Shown here piece after piece: positions 54,001-64,000 of a stretch of DNA of 64,000 nt. The notes under the pieces are model-generated. The model saw only the letters and a list, made by a program, of their open reading frames with translations, searched no databases and had not been told where the DNA came from. The first letter of the stretch is position 1. Each line of letters begins with the position of its first letter. Where the stretch lies: contig NC_080558.1 in NCBI RefSeq assembly GCF_030253575.1, positions 20,056,611-20,120,610 of the forward strand, in the 5' to 3' direction. Origin of the DNA: Rhododendron vialii (taxonomy: Eukaryota; Streptophyta; Magnoliopsida; Ericales; Ericaceae). Position numbers and translations under genes: made by a program.

Positions 54001-55748
54001 AGGCAACAAAGCTGAAGTAATTTTCGGCCAATTGGGATTTGCAGTCATGGTGAGAAAAATATCAGGGTGCTGGTTGTATCGTGTGATAGCCATTGAATCC
54101 TGAAAGATCTCAAATAGTGTCTTAGACCACCAACAAAAGAAGATGGCAAAATAAAACTTTTACCAATTTGGTTAGGGTTTAGCTCATCTGGATGGATACC
54201 AGTAAAATCTCGATAGGGTGCAATACGAAATTTGTCTTGATTGAGCTTATAGTATGTCAATCGATTTTGCTCAGTTGCAGCCCATGCATCTACCAGAAAC
54301 TCCTGGAAGAGTTTACCTAACCTCAAAATTGTTGAATACTCATTCGGACGCTCAAACAATCGATAACTATAAAATTGCAGCTGAGTAAGTCGATTAGAAG
54401 ATAGTTGATAAGTCCGAGTATCCCACTTTTTCATCTCAGGTTCCCATCCAAGCTCTCCATATGGGAACAGCAAAACATAATATAGTGGCAAGTATGCTGG
54501 GTGGCATTCATTAATTCGCATTAATCTATTATCTCCTCTCATATGTAAGATGATATCTCTCATTCCACTGGCCTTAGTTCCATCCTCTGGTACTACAACC
54601 GCAATCTCATCTGTTACCGGTAAATTATATCGTCGTCGATCCGTAGACGAACTGTAGTGAAGATGGGCCAGTAAATTCTGTCCTGTCTCAGCTAATTGAT
54701 TCAAAATCGCATAAGCTTGGCGAAATTTACCTACAAAGGCATTAACCTCTAACAAACTGCCTTGTATTGTTTCAAGGACATCCCTCCTTAATCGAGGATT
54801 TCTCCGACTACGAATGTCTAAAGCAGAATTAGGGTCATAAATATACAATTGAGCGTATGATCCAATTTAACCTGCTTGCGGTAGTAATGATCCTATTCGA
54901 TGTCGTAATTCCCCATGGATAGTGAATGGAGTAGGACCCCTCCCACTAAGTACTCTTGGATACAATGTAATGCCAAGGTTGGTAAAAGCATTGGCTGCAT
55001 TGTAATCTCGAGTGTTACTTCGAAACGATTTGGATCTAACTTCATCACCATCATACAATGCTTTAAGGGGCGCAAGGGGTGTAGAAAGCAAATGTAGCTT
55101 TACTATTCCTTGCAGACAACAAGTTTCAAATAAGGGATTCTTTTTAGAAGATCTTGCCAACTTTTCATCCATCCAATGTAGGGCTTGACAGTGAGAACAA
55201 TATAGAATGTCCATCTTGCCAAGATAATGCCTGCCTAAATTTATATGTGTAAGACTATGAACTCTTGAACTCGTAGGGATATTAATATTGTGATTCACAT
55301 GATCAATTTGAGGGCGTTCCAATTTTAAATTTAAGGATATTATCTTAAAAATTAAACATGTTTTACCAGTTTCTTTGTGGAGCGGACGATGTGCTTGGCA
55401 AGGACATCAAACATGTGGAATTGTTCCTTGTTTCAGGTAAGTAGGATGCCGGCTCTGTCACTATGTTAGCCAAATTGGTAGAAACAATGTGCGTAACCCT
55501 TTGACGCTTTTGCGCAGGCTCGGTCCCATTGGTAGAAACTGTTCCTTGTTCTGAGCAAGTACGATGTCGGCAACTGGCTGTGGTAAAAGAGGTTATCTGT
55601 TGTACAGATTGAAGACATTGTCGCTTTTGTGGAGGGTCTACTCGTAAGCGTTGCCCAAGGGGAATCGCAATGTATTGTTTTAATCTCATTTCTAGATCTC
55701 GTCGCACATGTTGGGCTAATGTTGCTTTAGATATAACATTATCATTGA
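51031..55748 (-). pseudogene. Helitron Rep/helicase (RepHel) gene
   Basis: Reading leftward: an N-terminal basic region (55,748-55,363); a Helitron_like_N domain (55,322-54,045, with HPAYLPLYYVLLFPYGE and RLFERPNEYSTILR); the Rep nuclease HUH motif in FQKRGLPHMHALLFLE (about 53,840); the tyrosine region with KYIHKYIYKGYDR (about 53,410); then a Pif1-like SF1 helicase with Walker [10 protein letters not shown] (about 52,420), Walker [11 protein letters not shown] (about 52,190), [11 protein letters not shown], and [12 protein letters not shown] near the end. It ends at 51,031. One intron is clear (51,891-51,799, GTAATC...TTATTAG). In-frame stops occur at 54,867, 53,806, about 53,693, 53,089 and 52,207, with a frameshift near 54,100. 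Together these nick and unwind DNA in rolling-circle transposition; this copy cannot. Confidence 0.9.
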
Positions 55749-56330
55749 GTGCCTATAATATGAGACTTGTTATAAAATCTTATAGGTTGTATGTTCATCA
55801 GTCACCGTTTCAAATCAGCATATATGTCACAATTTATATAACTTAAAAGTAAGAGTTTGATAATGGAAACATAATATCAATGACTTCTAATGTGAATGCT
55901 CAAAATTAACGAAATATTCGTCCGAAAGTACATTATCTTTGTGCATGATATGCACACAACATAACATTAGTTCTACATGATAGTCTACAAATACAGAAAA
56001 ATATGATATTCCAACAGGTTCTTTTCTTTTTTATGGAGTTTACTCAGTATGTATGGTAAGACAAACTTTAATAAATTTGCAAAGAGTCGTACCGTGGAAT
56101 TTTCATGTAGTGCATTTTGTTGTAGAGATTGCAAACATTGTAGCTTTTGTGGAGGGTCTACTCGTAAGCATTGTCCAAGGGGAATCGCAGTGCATTGTTG
56201 TAATCTATTTTCTCGATCTCGTCGGGCACGTTGGGCTAATGTTGCTCTCGATATAAAATTATCATTAATTGCCTATAATATAAGACTTGTTATGAAATCT
56301 TATAGGTGGTATGTTCATCGGTCCACAAAT
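55600..56330 (-). repeat. Duplicated N-terminal RepHel exon region
   Basis: A block at about 55,600-55,800 recurs at about 56,120-56,330 in the same orientation, covering coding and non-coding sequence (TTTGTGGAGGGTCTACTCGTAAGC, CAAGGGGAATCGCA, TTGGGCTAATGTTGCT, ATAAGACTTGTTAT-like words). Both encode an R-R-D-x-E-x-R-L-K-Q-like, I-P-L-G-Q-x-L-R-V-D-P-P-Q-K peptide on the minus strand. Period about 520 bases. Confidence 0.8.
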
Positions 56331-56394
56331 ACAGCAAAATTATGATATTCAATCAGGTTCCATTTTTATAGAGTTTCAGTAAATTGTCAAAGAG

Positions 56395-57891
56395 TCGTAC
56401 CATGGAGTTTTCTTCACCCCTGTTTGCATATGTTCTAGTCTGTTGTCCCTTACCCATAGAGGTTCCCTTCGGTTTTTCCACAACTATTGCATCTGGCCTT
56501 CTTTTCTCCTATTGATAAATAGGTGACATGCATTCGTAATGTTTTAAAAATAAGAAAATAGATTTAGTTGGGGGACGTACCTGACGAATACGAATCTCCA
56601 GTTCATCATGGATTACAACTCCATTTCTATGATGAAGAAGATCAACCTAGAAATGGAAATTGAATAAAGAGGTTAAAAAAAGTTGCACCAAGAACTTATG
56701 GATTATAGGAAAAAAACTATAGATGACTTCTACTGTGATTAATCAAACCAAACATAATAATAATTTGGACAAACATTCAGCAGAGAGTCAATAGTATATA
56801 GTAAACTTCACATTCAATTCTCATTGGGTGTACTTGCTAAATCTCTTTAGGCAAGGGCAATTCCTAGTATATCTCTATGAAGACAAACATCGAGAAATGT
56901 AAGGAGAATCGTACAGAGGCATTTTCTTTTCTATTGTTCGAACATGTAGACTTTTGTTTCCCCTTGCCAATAGAGTTTGCCTTTCGTTTTTCCACAACTT
57001 TTGCTTCAACATTTCGTTCCTCCTTTAAACAAATAGGTATCATGCATTAAGAAATATCTAAAACATGATACAAAAAATATATGAATCTGGATGGAGTACT
57101 TCACAAATATAAACCGACTCAAACTTAAACCAATTTATTGTGGGCGTACTTGACGATTACGAAGTTCCAACTCATCGCGGATCACAACTCCACCATTTCT
57201 ATGTTGATGAAGTTCAACTTGCAAAGTGATTTGTGAGAGGTTAAAGAAGTTATATGAAGATGTAGACTTAATGAGAAAAGCATAAAGGCGGCTTGAATTG
57301 AATTTTTAACAAATAAATTACATATCCTGAAAGTAAAAGTTCAATTGAAAAGCACGAAGACTTGTACCAAGGCATTATCTTTCCGCTTGTCCGCACATGT
57401 AGCCTTTTGTTTTCCTTTTCCCATACGGTTTGCCTGTAGTTTTTCCGCAGCTATTGCTTGAGCCTTTCGTTTTTCCTTTCAGCGAACAGGTAACATGTAC
57501 ATAAGTAAGATGGGGGAAAACAATTTGAAGAAATGAACATGGATAAAAGACTCAATTGGTGGACTTACTTCACGAATATGAATGGCGTTGAGGTCTCACT
57601 CATCGCGTATCATAACCCCGACATTGTTTTTTTGGAGGAGTTCAACCTATATACACAAAATTATTTGCGAGAATAAAGTCAGACCAAGAAGATGTCGACT
57701 TGCATAAGAAAAGAATTAAGGGAGCCTTCAATTACAGTTCTTTGCAAGTGTTTGTCTGCCTGTTCAATATGAGAAAAAGAACAAAGCATATGAGAATTCA
57801 TAGATAGATATGCCAAGCATGCTTAACTCGTAGTGGGACAAACGACTTACTTGACCGAAAATATTAATGTTATCCATGATTCTAGAGTTAG
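56395..57891 (-). other. Tandem series of exon-like blocks upstream of Helitron Rep
   Basis: Two kinds of block alternate on the minus strand. Type a (about 40-80 bases) ends just before a GTACGTCC or GTAAGTCS donor: at 57,891-57,851, about 57,645-57,569, about 57,222-57,150 and about 56,648-56,581. The better copies encode RNGVVIHDELEIRIRQ or RNGGVVIRDELELRNRQ. Type b (about 115 bases) encodes a basic peptide with VVEKxKxxSxGKGKQ: about 57,478-57,360, 57,022-56,905 and 56,515-56,395. The period is 420-570 bases. Copies have diverged, and at least one type a copy contains a stop. I do not recognise the peptide family. Whether the blocks are spliced into the RepHel transcript is unknown. Confidence 0.6.
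56832..56867 (+). other. Second Helitron-like 3' terminus, plus strand
   Basis: TTGCTAAA-TCTC-TTTAGGCAA forms a bulged hairpin, followed by GGGCAATTC, then CTAG at 56,864-56,867 and T. The last eleven bases GCAATTCCTAG equal those at the 49,234 terminus but on the other strand. It may be the 3' end of a small non-autonomous Helitron lying in an intron-like gap. Its 5' end was not found. Confidence 0.5.
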
Positions 57892-57900
57892 CTTAGACCT

Positions 57901-57955
57901 TGATAAGTCGCTACAGGTAGTACTGCATAAGTCGCTACAAGTAGTACTGCAAAAC
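57901..57955. repeat. Short tandem duplication
   Basis: A unit of about 25 bases, AAGTCGCTACARGTAGTACTGC, is present twice in a row. Non-coding. Confidence 0.8.
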
Positions 57956-58228
57956 CTGTCAAGTTTCATACGTAAGCCAGTGACCCTTTAAAGATTCGTG
58001 CATGTGCCAATTATAATGTTAAATTAAGGTAGGACCATAAGTCAATTGAATTGGAAATATATGAAAAAACACTAATTCATGAGTAGTCCAATTATGGAGA
58101 AATATCTTCACTGACTTCAGGGAAATAGTGATTTTGAGAACCTTTACTTAAGATAGCAATAGTTAGAAACTTGTTGAATACTCATAGCTGAAAGATCATA
58201 CAATTAAACTACTAATAGCCGAGCATAC

Positions 58229-58609
<381 letters not shown>

Positions 58610-59196
58610 TCAATTTTTACTTTTTCTGTATTGAAGGGCATTACATGAGTGCCTCAACACAGATGTGGGCTAGCACTCACAACAATACTTTTGAAGAGAA
58701 AATAACTGTTGTTTCTGCTTTATCTACTTGTCAAGATGAAATGGGTACAGGATATCTTTTTGCTTTTCCATCTGAGCTATTTGACCGTTTACACCATTCA
58801 CAAGGTAAGATTGCATCAGCATTCTTGTTTTTAAGTCAGCTTTTATTGCATATAACCGGCCCTTTTTTCCCCCTGTTTGCTTTTTTCAAACAATGGCAGG
58901 CCTTTTTGATTAATACGTTTTGCTGGTAATGCTCAAGCTTTGAAGATGGTAACATGGATGACTGACTACTTCTAGAACCATGTGCACAATGTGATAGCAA
59001 AGCACAATATTGAAAGGCACTGACGATCGTCGAATGAGGAAACTGGTGGCATGGATGATGTTCTTAAAAGATTATATGCAATAACGGTGCGTAGAACACA
59101 TTACTGAATTTCCTTAGTTTTTTACCTTGGTTCTTTACCTGGTTAAATATAGTGAGATTTTCAGTTGGCTACTCTAATTATGAGGATCTCCTCTAA

Positions 59197-59268
59197 GCAT
59201 CCATGGTTTAATGGTTAAAGCGCCCAACTCATAATTGGAGAGTTCGTAGGTTCAACCTATTGGATGCA
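59197..59268 (+). tRNA. Plastid-derived tRNA-Ile(CAU) relic
   Basis: The 72-base sequence starts GCATCCATGG and ends TGGATGCA, so the seven-pair acceptor stem is intact. The anticodon arm CCAACTCATAATTGG carries CAT. It matches plastid trnI-CAU as I remember it, with changes in the D arm and a loss of about two bases in the T arm (GTAGGTTCAACCTAT), which breaks the T stem. About 20 bases downstream (CCAATGGGACCCTCC-like) also look plastid-derived. A nuclear insertion of plastid DNA, unlikely to give a working tRNA. Confidence 0.75.
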
Positions 59269-61336
59269 TGCTAATGGGACCCTCCACAAATAGGAGCCCC
59301 CAAAACTGGCGTTCACATGGCTTTTGGAAATTCCATTGTGTACAACATGACCTTATGGCTTCCTTTTTAGCATTTAGGCAATTTGCAGAAGGAGTTAATT
59401 CGAATCTGCAACTCTGCAACAAATTTGACACCTGCTTTTACTCTAAGTATATTTGGTATGATAATGCCCTACATAGCCGTATTTTGTGCATTGAACAAAC
59501 TATTATCCTTTTTCAAGGTTAAGATGTACTTGAGTTTGGCAAATGCAACTCTATGGAGAATAGTGCATCAACAATTGTTGGATTTGGTTTGGAAGATCTT
59601 TTTTCTGTGGGTTTGTTTTTTTAATGGTGGTGGTATTCATTTTTTTGCTTTTCATTATAATGGTTTTCTTATTTGTAAAAAATAGGTGATACTTCTAAAG
59701 AATCAAAACTTTGATAGTCAATTATTGTAACTGTGTGTAGGGTGATTCCAAGCATTTATTGTTAGCTCATCTTTTTGATAAACCCTGCTCTCTAGGATTG
59801 CCTGCAATAAAGGTAATTGCCTTTTTCTATTGTTCGCGTTCCTGGTTTGTATTGAATCTACCCTTTTTTTACCTCTCTCAAACATGTTGTACCAAAAGAA
59901 GAAACGTTTTCATGAGCTGAGACCTTAGGCCATGCTAGGAAATATGAATTGTCCTACTGTATATTGAAGATACATCATTGAATTCTATTATTGGCTTCAC
60001 CCAAATATATTCATTTGGACATGCTCGTTTTGTTGTTCTTGGCAAATTGGGTATGAAGCAACTGTTGCTGGAACCTGTTTGTTGAACTAGAAGTGTTACC
60101 CTGAACCACCAGATGTGCCTCTACGTGGTTATGGGATATAATTGGTGAAGGGCTCGTAGGGCTCCAATGATGCTAGTAAGATACTTGAACTATATGGCAT
60201 AACATTAGTCAGTTAGTTATGGATTCCTGTCATAACTTAAAACTCGTACAAATATTGGCAATAAATGTCGAGTTGGATTTTAAGATGTCAAGGGTAATGT
60301 AAATTCCACATTTGGGGGACGAAAAAAGACCTTTGTTAAATGTGTGGTAAATCGATAGTTCACAATGAGTATTTGAGCAAACATTACATCAAAAGCAGGT
60401 AAGTATCCAATGTTTATATAGTGCTCCCATATGTTCCAGTGCGACTCTCAAGTAAATGTGCATTTTTTTCCCTCGATTATAGTAAAACCCATGTTAGCTC
60501 CTATTCCAAATACATTATTGCATAACTTCACTTATTACCTTGCAGGCTGATGATGTTTCTTATTTTCATGCCAATACTCATATACCAATTGTTATTGGAT
60601 CTCAAATGCATTATGAAGTTACTGGTGATTCACTTTATAAGGTAAACATCTATAATTTCTTTGCTCTGCTTTTCTATACTTGTATGAAGAACAAAGGTTG
60701 TCTTCTGAGACGATGTTTCTTACAGGTGAATAGATTTTACACTTTTCTTCTTTTTGTTCATTGTCTTCCGCTTATGGTAAAACCGGTTTTTACTTTTGTT
60801 GAAACTTTTTCCTTCTTTTCTTCTTTCTTTTTTGTATCTCCTGGCTCTGGGTAAATTATCTTCTTGCTATTTGGGAGATCTCCGAATCTATGTAATATGA
60901 GCATTAAGGGAAGAAAATAAATCCGATGTCTCTCTTCTTCAAATTAGTGTAAGAGCAAAGACAATCAAGCTCAAATTTGTTCACACATTCTACTGCATAA
61001 TTTGTTAACACATTATAACAATACTAACTTTCACCGATCAAAAAACTACAATAATAATTAGTGTAAGGATAATCAAAGTACTCATGCAACAACTAAGGCA
61101 ACCCTCATGTGCAAAGGCTTTTAAAAGGGCTAAGACATCTGCTTTGATGGTGATTCTTGGTGGCTTTAGTGGAAAAAGAGTCGTGGTGGATTTCATTTCC
61201 ATTACCTTACATTTTTTTCTCACTATTGTGAAATGAAAGGTCAAAGGTATTTGAAGTACCTAGGATATTTTACACATTTTATTTGATGTACATCTTATAA
61301 GTATCTAACATAGCTCCCCTAACATGGCCTATTTCA

Positions 61337-61502
61337 TAAACCTCTCCTCAACAACAACAACATAACATAAACCATCTAGTCCCCAATCATTGGGGGTATA
61401 GGCGGAGGATGATTGGAGACAGACCTAACCTTTGGCAATATATGCACAAAGTAGCTACTCTCAGAATACCACTGAAACAGTGGCCCCTTAAACCTCTCCT
61501 CA
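61337..61502 (-). mobile_element. Short retroposon, second copy, 14 bp target duplication
   Basis: TAAACCTCTCCTCA at 61,337-61,350 and 61,489-61,502 brackets 138 bases matching the 45,478-45,624 insert throughout: (TTG)n tail on the minus strand, CCCCAATCATTGGGGG, GACAGACCTAACCTTTGGC, and an AGTGGCC end. Both copies begin at nearly the same base, so about 140 bp may be the full length of the family rather than a truncation. Confidence 0.8.
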
Positions 61503-62176
61503 CAAATATTTAAAATATCCTAAGCATTTGTGCACCCATTTTCCACAGAATTTTCCCAAATGTGGCAATGGTGGAAATAAAATTGATCAATCTCCTTTGA
61601 GAGTGTATGTGCAGTAGTGTCTTGCTGAAGCTTTTTGTAAGGACCCGTATTTTTTTTAGATATTATTTAAAAGTTTCATAAATGTTAGAAATTGAAGAAA
61701 ATGTGAAATTTATTGAGTTTGTTTTGTTTTATTTGGGGTCAACGTGTTAGGATTGATATTTGAGGGAGTGCAAGTGTGATTTGTGGGGGTGCTAGTATAT
61801 AAGTGTAAGTGTGTGTGTAGGAGAACAAAATTCTCCCATCTCACTCTCTCTCTATCTCCCGATCTCTCCCTCTCCAACACTCAAAACTCCAACCCTCACT
61901 CAAAACCCATGGCAAATAACCTCCAATCCTTCATCCATTCACGTTGTTGAGCTCAAAATTTCGTGGTTTCGCTCGGAGGAGGAGATTCGGTTGATTTTGA
62001 AGTTTTCGGAGTCTAGGGCTTGATCAATCGCTTGGGTTTCGACCACATGAGGTAGGAATTTCTTACTCTTGTTATGAGTTTACGTGATGATTATGTGCCT
62101 AAATTGTGCCTTAGTTTGTTGGGTTTTGAGTTTGTGCTCGTTCTTGGTTTTCTGCAAAATCGCCCGCTGTATTGCA

Positions 62177-62337
62177 TTGGTACCAATACCAACTTTTTGA
62201 GGTACCGATACCTTAGTACCAATACCTATTTTTTGAGGTACCAAATACCTACTTTTTGAGGTATTGGTACCTTGACTCTAATTGCTCACTGGATTGGTTT
62301 GGTACCAATACCTACTTTTTGAGGTATTGGTACCAAT
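62177..62337. repeat. Iterated GGTACCAATACC palindrome-like array in the solo LTR
   Basis: Four or five copies of TACCAATACCTACTTTTTG and AGGTATTGGTACC alternate, so GGTACCAATACC and its inverse occur repeatedly and can pair. Reported as a repeat with folding potential. Confidence 0.75.
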
Positions 62338-62767
62338 GATTCGTTTATTGTTCTAATCCTTTCGATACTCGTTAAAGGTAATCTTAGTATCGTCGTAAAT
62401 GAAAAATGAACCGTAAGGTTGTTTAGGTGTACCGTAGGTTATATGAGGCGTTGTGGTGAGTGTGATGGGTAGTTGTGAGTTTGGCTAGTGATCCAAAAGG
62501 GTAATATAGTAACTCGTATCCTTGTGATTTCATCTTGTTGATCACCCTAAACTCCTTGGGCTCTCGTTTTATGAGATTCTAGTAAAGTGGCTAGTGGTTA
62601 GAGAGTCGTAAAGTTACTTATGAGTTCAGTATGTTGTGTAGGTTATGGTGATGTACTTAATGGAAATGTGTGTGCTTATTTATTTGTTGGTGTATGTGAC
62701 GGTTGATGATTTGTAGCATAATGAGATATGAATGACTATTTGAAGTTACGGACACAACGAAAACTTG

Positions 62768-62905
62768 ACACTACGGTTATCACCACTCGGTGGTGAGACG
62801 ACCGGAATTGACACTACGGGTATCACCATGGACATTCGGTGAGACGACCGGACCATGAAAATGAACGGGTATCACCATAGACATTCGTTGAGATGACCGG
62901 AAACG
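62768..62905. repeat. Tandem repeat GGTATCACCA...GAGACGACCGGA
   Basis: Three units of about 45-55 bases, each with TATCACCAT, ACATTCGGTGAGACGACCGGA or a near variant. Inside the solo LTR; similar TATCACC/GACCGG tandem blocks are common in Ty3/gypsy LTRs. Confidence 0.7.
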
Positions 62906-64000
62906 AGCGATACATGCGAAAACCTTGGATGTTATGAAATGAGATTATCGCAAAAAGAAAGAAAGATTGGTTTTTGCTAAATTGGATTGTTTAAAAGGGA
63001 AAAGGATTTTTCTATTGAAAATCCTCCAGCTATTCTTGAGCGAATCAACGGTTTCCGGTATTCGTGCACAGAATCAACGGACTCCGGCTATTCAAGCTCG
63101 AATCAGCAGAGTTTGACCACTATAGGTCATGTATTTCCATACATTACACCTATTTGGAAACAAAGGAGATTTGTTGATGAAACAAGGAATGCATGTGAAA
63201 GATTGTGAAATGAGAAAGAATGTGGGAACATACCTGATGTGATGAAACGGTTGAGAAATCAAATGTTGATTATTTGTGATTGATGTGGGAACGTTTGTGG
63301 CACTAGTGTGGCGTGTGAGATGATAGGTGTTGCATATAGGATTGTCTAGAATCCTTTAGCCATAGTGAGTTGTTTGTTGATAACCATATAAGTCTTGGGC
63401 ATATCTGTCTATATTCATTCACTTTAGATGCATAACTCGGCATATTTTCTTATAATCTGTGTATAGATTTCTCTACTGGGCTAGTGTAGCTCAACCTATC
63501 ATTTTCAGGTACATTGCAGGTCATTGTCGTGAAGTGCTTGGAGTGCATGCTAATGTTGTTGTTTAAAGCTATTTTTGGAAGCACTTGTCTATTTTTTTGT
63601 AAACTAAACTGTATTGTATTGTACATCTTTTGTGGAACTCTAAAATTTATTGGGCATGTTTGTGGATTTGAGGATCGAACTACCTTTTGGGTTATTAATT
63701 GTAACTCTGGTGAGGATTTTAATTATCAAATGTTATTATTATTTGTGTTGAAAATCGAGGACGTGACACTTTTATACTTGCTGAACGACATCACTAGTGG
63801 AAAGTGGCAATGATATTTTTTCCAGGAAATAGGGACCTCCTTCATGGATGTTGTTAATTCTTCCCACAGCAATGCAACAGGGGGCACATCAGTCGGCGAA
63901 TTTTGGTATGATGTTTGAACCTATAATCGTAGATCTTACCTAAGAGTAAGCTCTTTTCCCCTAATATTAGACTGCCATCATCGGAGAGAATATACATGTA

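Larger units (their letters stand above)
49234..57900 (-). mobile_element. Autonomous-type Helitron (decayed), right boundary uncertain
   Basis: A rolling-circle transposon on the minus strand. Its 3' end is at 49,234-49,237: CTAG preceded by a GTGCC-TTCA-GGCAC hairpin, with host T following. Inside are Rep (HUH) and Pif1-like helicase domains in the expected order. The 5' TC end was not located; it must lie right of the first recognisable exon, and possibly beyond the DCAF8-like exon at 58.2-58.6 kb. Many stops show it is inactive. Confidence 0.85.
61636..63768 (+). mobile_element. Solo LTR, 2.1 kb, target duplication CTTTT
   Basis: Begins TGTAAGGACCCG and ends GAGGACGTGACA, flanked by CTTTT at 61,631-61,635 and 63,769-63,773. 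No internal coding region, primer site or second LTR. TATATAAG near 61,795-61,802 is a candidate TATA box. End style resembles the 4305-7028 solo LTR but the body differs. It sits in an intron of the GH127-like gene, between the HANTHIPIVIG exon and the EIGTSFMDVV exon. Confidence 0.9.
58637..63916 (+). pseudogene. GH127 (DUF1680) beta-L-arabinofuranosidase-like pseudogene
   Basis: Five exons on the plus strand match, in order, the plant DUF1680 family of putative beta-L-arabinofuranosidases acting on cell-wall or secreted glycoproteins. Exons: 58,637-58,804 (HYMSASTQMWASTHN, GTGYLFAFPSELFDR); 58,901-59,086 (NEETGGMDDVLKRLYAIT); 59,741-59,812 (GDSKHLLLAHLFDKPC); 60,546-60,641 (ADDVSYFHANTHIPIVIGSQ); 63,826-63,916 (EIGTSFMDVVNSSHSNATGG). 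All keep AG acceptors and most keep GT donors. Exon 2 contains in-frame TAG and TGA codons and a frameshift, and exon 5 runs to a TGA after EFWYDV. The N-terminal part is absent on the left. The gene continues or has decayed beyond the window. Introns hold a plastid tRNA relic, a short retroposon and a solo LTR. Confidence 0.85.

Noticed and set aside
60540-60854. 104-codon plus-strand frame taken as one gene
   Set aside because: Only 60,546-60,641 is a real exon of the GH127-like relic; the rest is intron after a GTAAAC donor.

Overview
This is a stretch of nuclear DNA from a flowering plant. The evidence is indirect but consistent: plant Ty3/gypsy lineages (Tat-type with a second RNase H, and a Del/Tekay-type chromovirus), a plant Helitron, a degraded copy of plastid trnI-CAU, and fragments of plant nuclear genes (SF3B2-like, VIP5/RTF1-like, GT32-type glycosyltransferase, DCAF8-like, GH127/DUF1680-like). 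About two thirds of the window is transposon. No species is claimed.

Layout. 1-1.2 kb: first coding exon and promoter of an SF3B2-like splicing factor gene read leftward out of the window. 1.3-7.7 kb: a block of long-hairpin (MITE-like) elements, microsatellites and a 2.7 kb solo LTR (target duplication GCCCT). 7,751-27,808: a Tat-type element on the minus strand (element A, target duplication ACAAA, 848 bp LTRs). It is split inside its protease by a minus-strand Del/Tekay-type element (element B, 16,063-24,967, target duplication ACCTC). 28-31 kb: a SINE-like repeat and an intact, intronless GT32 glycosyltransferase gene. 31,017-42,244: a second, younger Tat-type element on the plus strand (element C, target duplication AGTAG, 555 bp LTRs differing at three positions). 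43.6-44.8 kb: a VIP5/RTF1-like pseudogene. 45-49 kb: mostly unassigned, with a short retroposon bounded by a 31 bp direct repeat. 49,234 to about 57.9 kb: a decayed autonomous Helitron on the minus strand whose upstream part is built of tandemly repeated exon-like blocks. 58.2-64 kb: a DCAF8-like exon and, on the other strand, a GH127-like pseudogene whose introns hold a plastid-derived tRNA, a short retroposon and a 2.1 kb solo LTR (target duplication CTTTT).

How the parts relate. Both Tat elements carry, between integrase and 3' LTR, an extra gene in ANTISENSE orientation. The two extra genes share a plan: a first coding exon with a GGVRFPLH motif, a low-complexity middle, and a coiled-coil last exon with a G-Y-x-x-G-[FW]-D-A motif, with introns at comparable points. 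In element C it has a TATA-like box and a likely 5' UTR intron. These antisense genes, and the repeated-exon region of the Helitron, are the most unusual biology in the window. Host genes are sparse; the GT32 gene and the VIP5 relic may mark an ancestral gene pair now separated by element C.
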